Position numbers and translations under genes: made by a program
Notes under the pieces: generated by a model
Database searches by the model: none
Told to the model about the DNA's origin: nothing
The model's input: the letters and a program-made list of their open reading frames with translations, nothing else
Shown here: positions 31,906-43,143 of the stretch, piece after piece
Layout: each line of letters opens with the position of its first letter
How positions within the stretch are numbered: the stretch's first letter is position 1
Source: Lucinisca nassula
Lineage: Eukaryota > Mollusca > Bivalvia > Lucinida > Lucinidae
Assembly (NCBI GenBank): GCA_963580285.1
Contig: OY757011.1
Span: 119,231,874-119,295,873, forward strand
Direction of reading: 5' to 3'
DNA: 64,000 nt

Positions 31906-32465
31906 GGTCCGATACGAACTTCTAAATTTTTATTCGGATGCTCAGTGTGTTCGGAATAAAAAAAAAAAGTAATAAATGAATTACTTCCCTTGTTCTCTAA
32001 TGACGTGGCTTATGGAAGCCGCCATCTTAATGTTTTGATGCGACTAGGAGAAAGTTTATCCAGTGACATCGGGAATAATAAGATAAGATTAAGAAAACTG
32101 ACTCTATAAAAATGAACTTAAATATCTTGAGAGGATCTCTGTTCGTTGTTTTCTGTGCAAATTTAGTATATAGTGACGAACACAACCATTTAGTAAGTTA
32201 CCCATCCTGTCTTTAGCAACGTCAACAGAAATGTCAAAACAAATACCTTTAGAAGCGTTGTTGCGTTCCTGTTTAAAGCTATATTGCATTTTACACAGTT
32301 TAAATACATTATGACTGAGTTATGTATTCTGTTTTATGTCGACTGGAAGGAAGAGTCTAGGCAGAAGCTCGGGTATTTGCAAAATAGGCGCAGAAAAGTG
32401 GGTGGGGTGATCAGCTGTCAAAAATCCTTTCTTTCTCCCGATACTGTTTTCGGTCAATTCTGACC
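31906..32465. other. No gene recognised
   Basis: AT-rich; a 61-codon minus frame at 32104-32289 has no recognised features. Confidence 0.4.
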
Positions 32466-32469
32466 ATGA

Positions 32470-34185
32470 TAACAGGTTTGGGGTGTGGCACAAATGTTTT
32501 CAATCCCCACCCCCCAAAAATGCTTTGTGACACAGCCACCAGCAGATTAAAACTATTTACAAGAAGCCATCAGGGGAAGGAATCCATGCCTATCCCCTGC
32601 CCAACCCTAGGATATTATATTTTGGCCTTAAACCCATCAACTGTCTCAGAAGAGACAGCTTCGATTGTAAGGCCATTCCAAGTTGCAATTGTCCTGGGGA
32701 AAAAAGAACTCTTAAAACCATCCGTATAAGCATTAGGACGGTGATACTGAAACGGATGGGACCTGGTTCTCCTACATCCTCCACCAGCGTCAGATAGGTA
32801 CCTACTCTTATCTATAATGGCTAAATTATTGTGGATTTTATAGAATAGAGTCAGCGAAGCCTGCTCTCGCCTTTCCTGCAGAGTCGGCCACTGGAGTTCT
32901 TCAAGCATCTCTCCAACGTGGCTTTGGTTGCGCCAACGTCTGCAGGTCCAGCGAGCAGCAGTCCTCTGAACTTTTTCTATTCTATCAGTCTCCTTTTGAT
33001 GATAGGGCATCCAAACTGGAGCTGCATATTCAAGCTTTGGGCGGACTAAGGTTTTGTATGCAGCATCCTTGGTTTCCCTCGGTGCGAAGGCCAAATTTCT
33101 ACGAAGGAAACCGAGTGTCTTAGTAGCCTTACTAGTTATCTCATTAATGTGTTGACCCCACTCGAGGTCATCAGTGATTTGAACTCCTAAGTATTTAGCA
33201 GAAGAAACGTTCTCTAAAACCTGGTTATGTAATGTATAACCATGGACCATCTGTTTATGTGGAGGGTGCCTTGTCACTCTCATAGAGTGACATTTGGCGA
33301 CATTAAATTTCATGAGCCATGCCTCTTCCCAGGTAGCCAACTTTTCCAAGTCATCTTGAAGTATCTGTAGGTCATCAGACCCTCTTATATTTCTATACAG
33401 TGCACAATCGTCAGCGAAAAGCCGGATTGTAGAGTTGATGTTGTCTGGCAGGTCGTTAATAAAAATCAGAAACAATATCGGTCCCAGCACGGAACCTTGT
33501 GGGACACCAGACAGCACCGGGGCGGGGTCAGAGCAAACACCGTCAAGTACGACTCTTTGTGTTCGTCCGGATAGCCAAGCAGAAATCCACTGGAGGGTAT
33601 CATTTCGGATACCATAGTACTCCAGTTTATACAGAAGTCTTCTGTGGGGGACTTTATCGAAAGCCTTAGTGAAGTCCATAATAATTAGGTCTGTTTGTTT
33701 GTGACCCCTATTATGGGCCCCGTCAAGGTTTTCCTGTAGGTCGTGGATGAACTGGACAAGCTGGGTCTCACATGACCTACCGCTTCTAAATCCATGTTGG
33801 GATTCGACAAGGATCTTATGCTCTGAAAGATGTTGCATGATTTTGCTCACGATGATGTGCTCCAGAGACTTACGGCAAATACAAGTCAGTGATACAGGCC
33901 TATAATTGGCAGGGTCATACTTTTCCCCTTTCTTGTAAATGGGTGCCACATTGGCTTGAAGCCAATCATCTGGGACCCTACCCTGGGCCAGGGACTGATT
34001 GAAGATGCAGGCAAGGACTGGAGCAATTTCTGCGCTGCATTCTTTTAACACACGGGCGCTGAGGTCATCAGGACCTGAGGATTTGTGGGGGTTAAGACGG
34101 TCTAGTAGTTTTTTGACCCCATCATCCGATGTCCGAAAATTTAAGAACAAAACCACCACTTTCCAAAATGATCTTACCACCGACT
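32470..34185 (-). pseudogene. LINE reverse transcriptase, long open frame, 5' truncated
   Basis: The longest coding frame in the window (521 codons, 34180-32615), uninterrupted. It covers a complete RT domain: LNPHKSSGPDDLSARVLKEC (RT start), NYRPVSLTCICRKSLEHI, motif A IIMDFTKAFDKVPHRRLLYK, motif B LSGVPQGSVLGPILFLIFIN, motif C LFADDCALYRN. The thumb (MKFNVAKCHSMRV, SAKYLGVQITDD) and C-terminal region (VQRTAARWTCRRWRN, FFPRTIATWNGL) follow. The first ~17 residues are non-homologous flank, so the ATG is not native. The N-terminal endonuclease is absent. The 3' UTR shares GTAAATAGTTTTAA with the copy at 24651. A relatively young truncated insertion, unlikely to move on its own. CR1/Jockey-like clade inferred. 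Confidence 0.93.
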
Positions 34186-34255
34186 GCTAAAGTTTTGCAT
34201 TTTATTTAGAAAAGAAAAAAGACTAAATATAGACGTCAGAATTTGGAGTTAGTGA

Positions 34256-34540
34256 ATGATGGCTGTAACCATTCACGATATTAGCATTATCCCGGGGAGT
34301 CCGTATTCCGATGACATAAGGTTATTGGTGCGAAAAGATACGATTAAGGGAGCAGTTTGCTCATTCTACAGGTTTCCAGAAAAGCCTGAATGGTATAGAA
34401 AGACATGGCTTTCTAAAGTATCACGGGTAATAGAGTTTGAGAGGAATGGAAAGACTGCAAAGTCTGGTGTTTTCATGGCTTTGTTACAGTCTCCCTTTGC
34501 GCGTTCATGGCTTCAACCTGGAACACAAAAGTCATTCTGA
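34256..34540 (+). CDS. Unassigned 94-codon open frame
   Basis: Starts MMAVTIHDISIIPGSPYSDD and ends QPGTQKSF before TGA. Composition is protein-like (hydrophobic/charged alternation, WYRKTWLSKVSRVIEFERNG), and it lies in the least repetitive part of the window, 70 bp beyond a LINE. No domain, signal peptide or splice context was recognised. It might be a short gene, an exon or chance; nothing in the neighbourhood clarifies a role. Confidence 0.25.
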   Translation: MMAVTIHDISIIPGSPYSDDIRLLVRKDTIKGAVCSFYRFPEKPEWYRKTWLSKVSRVIEFERNGKTAKSGVFMALLQSPFARSWLQPGTQKSF

Positions 34541-35140
34541 CCCATAATTTTCCCGTTATAGACCGATAGAAACTTCAGGTCAAAAGATCATAAGTGAATA
34601 AACAATCATCTCCATGGCAATCATACTTATGGAATGCATTGTTTACACGACCACATTTTCAATCACTCGTTGTTGTTGATTGGTCCGAGTTGCGAAATAA
34701 TTGCCAAACAGCTCACCAATTTCAGCCACTGTCTTACCGTTAGAGAATCAATATTTCATTGAAATAACATCAAGAAATAGGAATAAAACAATATTCAGAA
34801 TTATCACTTCACTATCTTATTTGGTCGGCAAAACTTCAAGAAAAAGGTAAATAATTACAATGACTTTAACTTGTTTAATTAGGAAGTAATGTTGGCGACC
34901 ATATTAGATGATCATATGACTGCCCGAACTGGAAATCGCGCTAGGAAACTAGAGTGTGATTTAATAATGCAAATAAGGTCAATAAACGCAAATGCATTGA
35001 GTTGGCCCAAGCTGTAACATACAGAAATGTTATTCAGCAGAGTTCACATTAATTCCAAATTTGGAGAAATTTACTCCCAACTTTTCATTTCTGACTCCGA
35101 CTTTTTGGAAAATCTCCACAGACAAATGGTGAAGATTACA
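34541..35140. other. No gene recognised
   Basis: AT-rich non-repetitive sequence. Confidence 0.4.
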
Positions 35141-35142
35141 AC

Positions 35143-35390
35143 TGGCAAGGAGCGTGATAGCTCAGTGGTTAGTTCACTTGCCTCTGATACTAGAGGCCCC
35201 CGGTTCTATCCCGGAGGCGGTGATTATTTCGGTGTCCGAACAGGCTCCATTGGCACGGTTTGCAGGGATGAATGCCAAAAAGTGCACCGTCCTTCGGATC
35301 GGGACGTTAACTGGAAGCCCTCTGTGCAGGAAGAGTCATCTCCTGTGCAGGTTAAAGACCCCAACTGTAATTATTATTACATGATTACTG
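35143..35390 (+). mobile_element. tRNA-headed SINE with conserved central block
   Basis: Head with A-box-like GTGATAGCTCAGTGGTTAGT and B-box-like CCGGTTCTATCCCGG, followed by GGTGTCCGAACAGGCTCCAT. The central block is CCTTCGGATCGGGACGTTAA; then CCTGTGCAGGTTAAAGACCC and an (ATT)n-type tail. Matches 4385-4605. The central block resembles the one shared by V-SINE/RUDI-type SINEs; named from general knowledge. Confidence 0.85.
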
Positions 35391-36868
35391 TGTAGGCTTT
35401 CAACCCTATTAACCCAGAGTGTATGTAATATACACCTGCGAGTTATGGTCAACTGACTGATCGCAGTATAAGTAGAAAGAAAAGTATTGTTTTGCTCAAA
35501 ATACTTCTGGATGACCACATTTTTACTTCAATTTCCAAAATCCTAGTGAGAATCCTGATCAAGGTGACTTTTCCTGAATGGTTGCTAATTGCAGGGTAAT
35601 TATTAGTTAGATAGTTTGCGGCATCATTTTTGTAAATATTAATACAATAACAGTCGTTGGCAGGGATTTTCCTAGTGCATATTTGGGGCCGGTAATCGGC
35701 CCCTATTTTTCCCAATTTAGAGACAGATATTCCCAAATTTTACAACAAATTTCCAAATTTCTGATTTTGTGCTACATTTTGATGAAAAGTTCATGAAAAT
35801 CGAACCGAAATTGACAAAGTTACAGCTGATTTAAATTCCAAACTTTAAATATTAGCAAGCTTTTATCCCAAACCAAGCGGGCCCCTGGACCCTGATTCTG
35901 AAGGGTAGGAAAATCCCTGGTTGGTCGTGGGGTATAGAGCTTGTGCAGTGACATCACAGAACAGGTACATGTATTTATCAACAGTTATCAGTAATAGTGG
36001 GTAAGTGCAGGGTTGGAAGTCAGCATCATGAATGAAGGGAAATAATTAGCTGATAAAATGCCAATCACGACAATAGTTGTCTGCCAAGTGCTTTAAAATC
36101 AGTTTTTGCATTATGATTTGCAAACAGTGTGGACACAGATCTTCTAGGAGCAGTCTGATCTTGGTCCACACTGTTCACCTGCATGCAAAAATGTTTTTAA
36201 AAAGTTTGCAAAAAGGTTCAGCAGACATTATTTTCAGATGCAGTACTTGTTTTTCACTTCAATATGTTTGTTTATATTTGTGGAAATTATTCACAGTGAC
36301 TGTCAAGGTCATTGATTCGGCACTGAAATGCATTCACGACAGTTTCGTTCGTTGCTGAAAAAGATAGTTGAATTTATGTTTGAGCTTAATTTTGACTTCT
36401 AGTTCATTTGAGAATGTACTTAGATGTAAAAGTGAAAACAAAATATCGAAGGGAATAATATAGGAATAATATATTGTTGTATAGAAAGCAAGACATTGCT
36501 GGCCGAACGTTTTTTGTTGCAAGTTCATTTGGACTGAAACAGTACAAGGTAGTTGTCCTAAGACAAACGTAGATTATTCAGTAGGATTATGCAAGAAAAA
36601 AGAAGAAAATGAGAAAGAACTGGTTTTGTAACTACAGTTAGCCACCTGTTTTACTATTTTGCCAAATTTAGTTACTTGCAAGCTTTAAGATGGTTCGAAC
36701 AAAAAAAAAAGCAAAAACGAACTGTGAACTGAACTGCCGAATCTGTACTGTGGTGAGCCGAAGTTTAGGTGAATCATTACTCATCTACTGTGCTGCTGTT
36801 GTGCTTAGCACGCTTAAGGAGTATGTATTGCATTATATCAGAGTCATGACCTGAAAAACCTGTTTTTG
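35391..36868. other. No gene; one degenerate foldback
   Basis: Mostly unassigned. A foldback of the CAAACAGTGTGGACACAGAT type lies at 36120-36180 (…GATCTTGGTCCACACTGTT). Confidence 0.45.
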
Positions 36869-37023
36869 CAGGGATACAGACTAACAGGTGTCGAGATGCC
36901 CAAGGTGCCTAAATTTTTGTCTGGGCAACCAAGTTTTGGATAAAAATGCCCATTAACTACTTGTAAAATTGGGATTTATGGCAGTCTGGGCGCCTTAAAC
37001 AAAATTCTTAGTCTGTACCCCTG
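36869..37023. mobile_element. 155 bp MITE with CAGGG ends
   Basis: Ends CAGGGATACAGACTAA and TTAGTCTGTACCCCTG are inverted (15 of 16), with TTTTG directly outside both. CAGGG termini suggest a hAT-like element. Confidence 0.7.
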
Positions 37024-37087
37024 TTTTGCCATATGTGAACAGCAAAGTTGCAGTTCAGCCTACTCACTTGCACAGTCTAATCAGCAC

Positions 37088-37300
37088 TTAACCCTTCTCT
37101 TGCTGAATATTCATATAAGCCACACCCATTTCTGTGTATCAACCAATCAAATTGCTTGATGTAATTTATTGCTACAAATTCATAAACTGAATGTCAAACA
37201 GTGTAGATCCTGATCAGATGGCTTCTTCAGAAGCCATCTGATCTGGATCTACACTGTTTCCAAAGATAGGGGTTGTCGTGAACAGCAAGATAAGGGTTAA
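37088..37300. mobile_element. TTAA-flanked MITE with palindromic core (copy 1)
   Basis: TTAA then CCCTTCTCTTGCTGAATATT on the left and AGCAAGATAAGGG then TTAA on the right: the TTAA target and CCC/GGG ends fit piggyBac. The centre (37196-37260) is a nearly perfect palindrome, ACAGTGTAGATCCTGATCAG…TTCTTCAGAA…CTGATCTGGATCTACACTGT. A second copy lies at 46311-46523 and a shorter one at 51177-51325. Confidence 0.85.
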
Positions 37301-37429
37301 GTGTTAGCTGCAAGGATAGGACAATATTGACAGTACATCTATCTAGTTTCTGTATCTAAAACATTAGTTTGTGTATCTAAGCAAGGGGACCTGTCGGCTT
37401 GTGTCTCTTTTCATGACAGAGCCCATTTA

Positions 37430-37674
37430 CTTAAGGGAAATGGGGACACCTTTAGGGGAGGCAACTCCTGCAAAAGTATTTTTGTCACCCATGTCAATAG
37501 GGGTCAACTCTAAAAGGAAAGAATTTGCTCCAGAGGAGCAAATTCTTTCCTTTAAGAGTAGAGCCCTTTTCAGTGTTTACAGGGCTTATATCAAAGCAAA
37601 CAGGAAGTCCCAAAAGTTATCTCTCTTTGAAAAATGGTAGAAAAATCTGCTAGGTGTTCCCATTCCCCTTAAGA
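37430..37674. mobile_element. TTAA-flanked MITE abutting the TM9SF3 exon
   Basis: Inverted ends TTAAGGGAAATGGGGACACC (37431-) and GGTGTTCCCATTCCCCTTAA (-37672) pair with two mismatches; TTAA sits at each edge. Inside is a perfect hairpin GAAAGAATTTGCTCCAGAGG with its complement (37516-37556). A diverged second copy is at 53430-53668. Its right end lies only 22 bp before the splice acceptor of the next feature. Confidence 0.8.
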
Positions 37675-37695
37675 GTAAAATGTCATCATCTCCAG

Positions 37696-37891
37696 TATGA
37701 AGATGCTGAAGAAGTGGTGCTATGGATGAACACAGTGGGACCATACCACAACAGACAGGAGACCTACTCCTATTTCTCACTGCCCTTCTGTGCCGGGCCC
37801 AAAGAAAGTATCGGCCACTACCATGAGACATTAGGAGAGGCCCTACAAGGCACAGAGTTGGAGTTTAGTGGCCTGGATATTGACTATAAAA
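37696..37891 (+). CDS. TM9SF3: Internal exon of a TM9SF3-like gene
   Basis: The 65-codon reading starts [20 protein letters not shown] and continues [20 protein letters not shown], then [20 protein letters not shown], then DIDYK. This is the N-terminal lumenal region of transmembrane-9 superfamily proteins (nonaspanins), closest in my recollection to TM9SF3; the [11 protein letters not shown] and YFSLPFC signatures are diagnostic. Family members are nine-pass membrane proteins of the Golgi/endosomal system. Splice signals fit: acceptor CATCATCTCCAG ends at 37695 and donor AAA|GTAAGTTG follows 37891; length 196 nt gives phase 0 entry and phase 1 exit. No stop or frameshift. Neither the signal-peptide exon nor the following exon was found; they may lie outside the window or be too short to spot. 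Confidence 0.93.
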
Positions 37892-38370
37892 GTAAGTTGT
37901 GAGAAACATACACATATACTCCGGGCTGGAAAGTACTTAAACATTTCACTCATCTTGCATGGCCATGGTAAATTTCAAATAGACTAGACAATATTTATAC
38001 TCGAACTTCAAAGTTTTTTAACCCTCAAGGCGAGTGGACAAGTGGAAGTTTTCAGCCCTGATACTGTGTATAATATATTAAAGAATCAGATATGGGGTCC
38101 AGTTGTAGATGGGTGTTTCCAACCTGCGGGATGGCTGCTGAGTGGGACTGAGACTACACTGAGGTTTCACTCATCACGGTCATCATGAGGGTTGGAAAGG
38201 CCCAGCCATCTACAACAGAACCCCAAATTAGATTCTTTTGCCTACATAACACCACCAAAAATTTCATTTTACTTTATTCATTGTTTTAGATTTCACGCTC
38301 TGTTCTTTAATGTAATTTGTCTGGGTAAGAACACCAGGTAATCCTGTAAGAATAGTATTTCTATCCAAAG
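37892..38370 (+). other. TM9SF3 intron; contains a foldback
   Basis: After the donor site. A foldback at 38093-38229 pairs GGGGTCCAGTTGTAGATGG with CCATCTACAACAGAACCCC. No exon recognised. Confidence 0.5.
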
Positions 38371-38920
38371 TTAAAGGTGCATTATTGAGCTACCGGGTCT
38401 CAAATTTTTTTTTTCTGGTTTTTATCTTCAATTCATACTCCTTTGTCATGTGTACACTTTTGGAGCCAAATACAGCTTCAGAACTTTGTGAAAATGGTCG
38501 TTTTCATTCGTGTTTAACCTTCGCTCTGAACATGTGTTCGGAATTTCTGTTCTAAAAATAAATCTGTCACTTTACACATACATGGCAACAGTATCGTCTC
38601 TGAGTGTCGTTACTTATGGCATGGTATTCAGTGTCATATGTTTTTCCGATTCAGGCATGGCCTAAGCAAACAAGGCCAAAAATGAACATCGCATAACGTC
38701 ATATATGGGGATTCTATTTTTGTCACGAACTAAAAATAGATCTAACTAGTGTTCGAAACCTAGTTAGGGAATCCCTCTCAAACTCGTTTACCTGTCATCA
38801 TAATTGTTTGCATTTTTGCATAAAATGCATTCATTTGTATTGTTTTAAAGAAAAATACCGGCTATATGTATTTTATTTTTGGAAGCATTTTTTACCAATA
38901 GCTCAATAATGCACCTTTAA
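38371..38920. mobile_element. 550 bp MITE, perfect 22 bp inverted ends, TTAA
   Basis: TTAAAGGTGCATTATTGAGC plus TA at 38371-38392 is exactly inverted at 38899-38920. Read as a TTAA target with AGG… termini, this fits Kolobok-type elements (TTAA, 5'-RRG). No coding capacity. Confidence 0.87.
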
Positions 38921-39257
38921 CCCACAGATTTCCTTATCTGGTTAACTGGTTTGCAAGAAGTGTTTTTCTGCTTTGGAATGGCTATCTTTAACCATATGAC
39001 ATATGATGTAGTCAGAAATGGGTTTGATTGGGTATCAGGAGATTGTGGGTTTTGAAAACTGGGTACAGCATTCTTGCAATGATTGATGAGATGTTTTCTG
39101 TGGTAATTCTCTTCCTTATTCAAGAAAAGCAATTTTCAGTTACATGTGACTTGCAGTGTAGTTCCAGCGTCTATTAGAATCGGAGCACTGACAGCAGTGG
39201 TGGGTTGATTGTCTCTGAGCCTGAATGAGGACTTAGGCTGGTTCATTGAACTGTTCA
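38921..39257. other. No gene recognised
   Basis: Unassigned sequence, presumably intronic to the TM9SF3-like gene. Confidence 0.4.
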
Positions 39258-39710
39258 GTTCCTGTACTGTGTTCCTCCCATTTAGCGCCCCAGGCACTAA
39301 AAAAATTGGAAAAAGAAGGGGGCGCTTATAAAAAACAAAAATTCTACCAGAACGGAGAGTTTAAAATCCATTGTATGTGGTTTTCTATTAGAATATGGTG
39401 GAATCAGGCCAAAATTAAAAAGGTGTTGGTTTGCTGTTTACCGACCGACCCGAAATTTTCGTGCTACCCGAACATTTTTTTTGCCGTCAAAAAAAAAAAA
39501 AATTTTTCCGACTCGTTCCAGTAACGTCCGGATTTTAGTCCCAATGTTTCTTTTTCCATATTTGAGTTCGTGTCGCATCATTGTAACGCGTGCGTGATCT
39601 GCCTCAGCTGACCGCTTTAAACCAGGGCTTCCGTTAGGTGGACGTACGGCGTATATTACGTCCTGAAATCGCTTCCGGACGCCCAAATTAAACATCAAAG
39701 GCGTCCCGCG

Positions 39711-41325
39711 GACTCCCGAAAATTTCTCTGTACGGCCAAAAATCTTTACCGGGACGTATAAACCCGCACACTTTTAGCGGTTTGTAAAAAGTTTGCTCCG
39801 CCTTCTTAGCTGAAACCGCTATCTGTGTTTATTGAGTACTAAGGACGTCCCATTTTCTGCCTGCGCGGTAATATATTGACAGTCAGAATCATGTGCGTCG
39901 GCACACCTTTGATCGTCATCGGTGTGTGAAAAACGTGTCGAGGTGATTGTTCGGTGTTTGCATATAATTAAACGGATTAGTATTTGAAGATGAACTAATT
40001 ATCTCATTGACGATAAGTGTTTTTTTAATCCTGTAAACTTGTTACTGTTTAAATTAAAGCGGGTCGTAATTTAGGTGTTTGGTAGTGAAATTATCATTAG
40101 CGATGCAAAGTGTGACTATAGTTTCAAAGATTGATACGCATTTTTTTTCTTGAGTAAATAGGTGAAATGACGAAAATAATTTATAAAATCCAAAAAGGTA
40201 GCTGCGACCGCCGTTAGATTTTGGCGCCTCGAAAATACGTTAAACCGGCGAAGGTGACCAGGCCGGTGCGTCAGGGTCCGAGCTGCAGTCTGAGATTTCT
40301 CTGTACGGCCAAAAATCTTTACCGAGACGTATAAACCCGCCCACTTTTAGCGGTTTGTAATAAGTTTGCTCCGCCTTCTTAGCTGAAACCGCATTCTGTG
40401 TGGACGTCCCATTTTCTGCCTGCGCGGTATTATATTGACAGTCAGAATCACGTGCGTCGGCTTTTCCTTTCTTACTTATTTCATATATTTATGTATACCT
40501 CTGTATTATTTATATATCTATTTTATATATATTATACTGCAAACTTAGGGCCGCACATCTGACAACCCTGTATAACTTGGGATTTTCCACATTTCTAACC
40601 AGTCCATAGCCTTACACACGGCCCTAAGAGAGAGCAACATGAACTAGTATGCTCTTGGGTGAGACAGAGAAATCTCAATTCGCAGCCGAAATTGGCAATG
40701 ATTCCTCTGCAGTTTTATGCCCATTTTCGATCTGGCGTTCAAAATTCTAAATTACAGTGCTTCTACTTTACTCAGGGGAAGGCACTGGCAGTTCAGCATG
40801 ACTCACATTTCACTGAATCTGCCGCGTTTTGCAGCCAAGAAGCACTCAAACTTTACGTCCTGTTGTGGGGCAATGCTAATGCGCCTGACCGTAGCGGATG
40901 TAAAATGCTTAAACTTTACAATACAATACGTGCGTCGGCACACCTTTGATCGTCATCGGTGTGTGAAAAACGTGTCGAGGTGATTGCTCGGTGTTTCACA
41001 TAATTAAACGGATTAGTAGTTGAGGATAAACTAATTATCTCATTGACGATGTGTTTTTTAATCCTGTAAACTTGTTAGTGTTTAAATTAAAGCGGGTCGT
41101 AATTTCTAAAGGCGTTTGGTGAGATTATCATTATAATTAGCGATGCATTGTGTGACAATAGTTTCAAAGATAGATACGAATTTTTCTTGAGTAAATAGCA
41201 GGTGTTCACTAGGTGAAATGACGAAAATAATTTATAAAATCCCAAAAATTTCGACGCGATACGTACAACCGGCGAATGTGACCAGGCCGGTTCGTCAGGG
41301 TCCGAGCTGCAGTCTGATCTGTATG
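39711..41325 (+). repeat. Direct duplication of a ~580 bp unit
   Basis: Unit 1 (39711-~40291) and unit 2 (~40292-41325) share AATTTCTCTGTACGGCCAAA, TTTAGCGGTTTGTAA, CTGACAATATA-complement sequences, AACTAATTATCTCATTGACG and GGGTCCGAGCTGCAGTCTGA. Unit 2 carries the insertion 40462-40927. Confidence 0.88.
40462..40927 (-). mobile_element. Unidentified 466 bp insertion with 12 bp TSD
   Basis: Interrupts unit 2 of the duplication and is bounded by exact ACGTGCGTCGGC (40450-40461 and 40928-40939). The left edge is T-rich (A-rich on the minus strand), suggesting a retroposed sequence in minus orientation. Two overlapping plus-strand frames (40659-40949, 40717-40983) run through it without a recognised domain. 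CTTAGGGCCG / CGGCCCTAAG are inverted at 40544 and 40619. No tRNA head seen. Confidence 0.8.
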
Positions 41326-41580
41326 TTAGCCAAAAAGCCAAAAACAAAAAACAAAAAAAACTACCGCTGACTCGTCTAAGTCTGCTCCAATTGACCAATG
41401 TTGCACGTGTTTCTGCCTGTTTGTCTGAAGCATTTCTGAGTGTTTAGAGTACAATGAAGACTCGAAGCTTATGTTTTGCAAAGTTTAGCAAAAATCTTTT
41501 GCAAAAGAATTTCTCTTTATTTCTTTTTAATCCATATATGACAATGGGTGTCAGGTTTGTTTTATTTGTGTTAAGTTCTA

Positions 41581-41645
41581 CAAACAGTGTAGACAGATAA
41601 GACGCTATGTTCTGTGGCGTCTGATCTGGGTCTACACGGTTTGCT
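41581..41645. repeat. Foldback, CAAACAGTGTAGAC type
   Basis: CAAACAGTGTAGACAGATAA…GGCGTC / TGATCTGGGTCTACACGGTTTG arms around CTATGTTCTGTGG. Confidence 0.75.
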
Positions 41646-41700
41646 AATGACTCAAAAATGGGCCACTAGGCATATATGGGGATGGGTAATGCGGTTGTTT

Positions 41701-42390
41701 TTATGCCCCCGCCATTCGAAGAATGGTGGAAAGGGCATATAGCGTTGCCCATGTCCGTCCGTCCGTCCGTCTGTCCGTCCGTTCGTCCGTCCGTGCGTCC
41801 GTCCGTGCGTCCGAAACTTAAACGCAGTCAATAACTTCCTTATTTCTTGATGGATTTTAAAATTACTCAGCAGAAATGTTAACCATCATGAGACGACGTG
41901 TCACGTGCAAAACCCAGGTCCGTACTTCCAATGTCAAGGTCATACTTAGAGGTCAAATGTCAAAAAAAGGGTCTGAAACTTAAACGCAGTCAATAACTTT
42001 CTTATTTCTGGATGGATTTTGAAATTACTTTGGAGAAATGTTAACCATCATGAGTCGATGTGTCACCTGCAAAACCCAGGTCCGTACCTCCAAGGTCAAG
42101 GTCATACTTGGAGGTCAAAGGTAAAAAAAAAGGGTCCGAAACTTAAACGCAGGCAATAACTTACTTATTTTCGGATGGATTTTGAAATTATTTTGAAGAA
42201 ATGTTAACCATCATGAGACAATGTGTCACGTGCAAACCCAGATCCGTACCTCCAAGGTCATACTTGGAGGTCAAATGGCATAAAAAGGGTCCAAAACTTA
42301 AACACTGTCAATAACTTTCTATGGATGAATACAAACATAGACATATTTTAGGGCGGGGGCATCCGTGTCCTATGGACGCATTTCTAGTCT
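41701..42390 (+). mobile_element. Tandem-repeat element with GTCC tract
   Basis: Head ATGCCCCCGCCATTCGAAGA with hairpin potential, then (GTCC)n at 41754-41810. Four units of ~150-167 bp begin AAACTTAAACGCAGTCAATA (41813, 41973, 42140, 42292). The tail GGGCGGGGGCATCCGTGTCC…TTTCTAGT matches the window's first 59 bp. Non-coding. Confidence 0.88.
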
Positions 42391-42572
42391 TTACTATTTT
42401 TTTTTTTTTTTGGGGTGGGGGGTGGGGGGGGGGGGGCAAGGGATTTTTACTTGGAAAGTTATATGATTTATACAGGCCAAGCAAAAATAGTTTTCTTTTT
42501 TGTAAGCACTCCTCTGCACTGTACTGACTGCATGTATGTCACATAGTTATGAGTAGTTTTAACTTCCTCACA

Positions 42573-42640
42573 GAGCTTTGCTTGATTGTTTTGAATTTAA
42601 CGGCCCAGTCAACACTATTCAAGTAATTTTTGAGCCGGTC
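42573..42640 (-). repeat. Family A retroposon, decayed 3' fragment
   Basis: TTGATTGTTTTGAATTTAAC, then GGCCCAGTCAACACTATTCA: a strongly diverged tail end. Confidence 0.65.
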
Positions 42641-42927
42641 AGTTTACATATCCACACTTTACTAGCAATCTAAAAGAAGATACAAGTGATTAAAAATGCA
42701 AACAAGAGATTCATAGATTGAATGATATATATTTCTTCATCAAAACAATTTTACGATCCGCAAACACCTTGATTAAAAATGGTGACTTCCTGAATTTTCC
42801 AGTGGGACTTCCAGATTTCAAGGGTAGGAAGTCTGGGACTTCCTGAATTTGGGAGTTAATGGAAGCCCTGTTAAACTTCATTCAATTGTCAATAAGCGTT
42901 TCGATGACAGCAGATTGTCTCTAGAAA

Positions 42928-43143
42928 ATGGCCGCAAAGGCACCAAGTGCCGAAGCTACATTCTGCGTTTCGGTTGAAGTTCAAAAAGCACAACACAAGC
43001 GGATCACAGTTGTCAAAAATGTATTAAAGCGTTTGCCAACTTTTCACACATGGGAGGACTTGTTTAATGACGCCATTGAAAACAATTTATTTTTTCCTTC
43101 CACTGTTCAATTACAAATATCAGAAAGAACTTCTTGCTCTTAA
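42928..43143 (+). CDS. Unassigned 71-codon open frame
   Basis: GAAAATGGCC provides a reasonable translation start. The product begins MAAKAPSAEATFCVSVEVQK and includes VLKRLPTFHTWEDLFNDAIE, which reads like genuine protein sequence. It lies inside the middle nested element, between the inner element and the right TIR, so it could be a first exon or remnant of a protein carried by that element. No family recognised. Confidence 0.3.
   Translation: MAAKAPSAEATFCVSVEVQKAQHKRITVVKNVLKRLPTFHTWEDLFNDAIENNLFFPSTVQLQISERTSCS

Larger units (their letters stand above)
39623..42870. mobile_element. Inner nested CAGGG-ended element with 6 bp TSD
   Basis: CAGGGCTTCCGTTA at 39623 is inverted as TTAATGGAAGCCCTG at 42856-42870, with TTAAAC directly outside both (39617-39622, 42871-42876). 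Ends fit hAT-like elements with a 6 bp target. Inside: a ~580 bp direct duplication, an unidentified 466 bp insertion, a tandem-repeat element and a family A scrap. No transposase. Confidence 0.8.
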
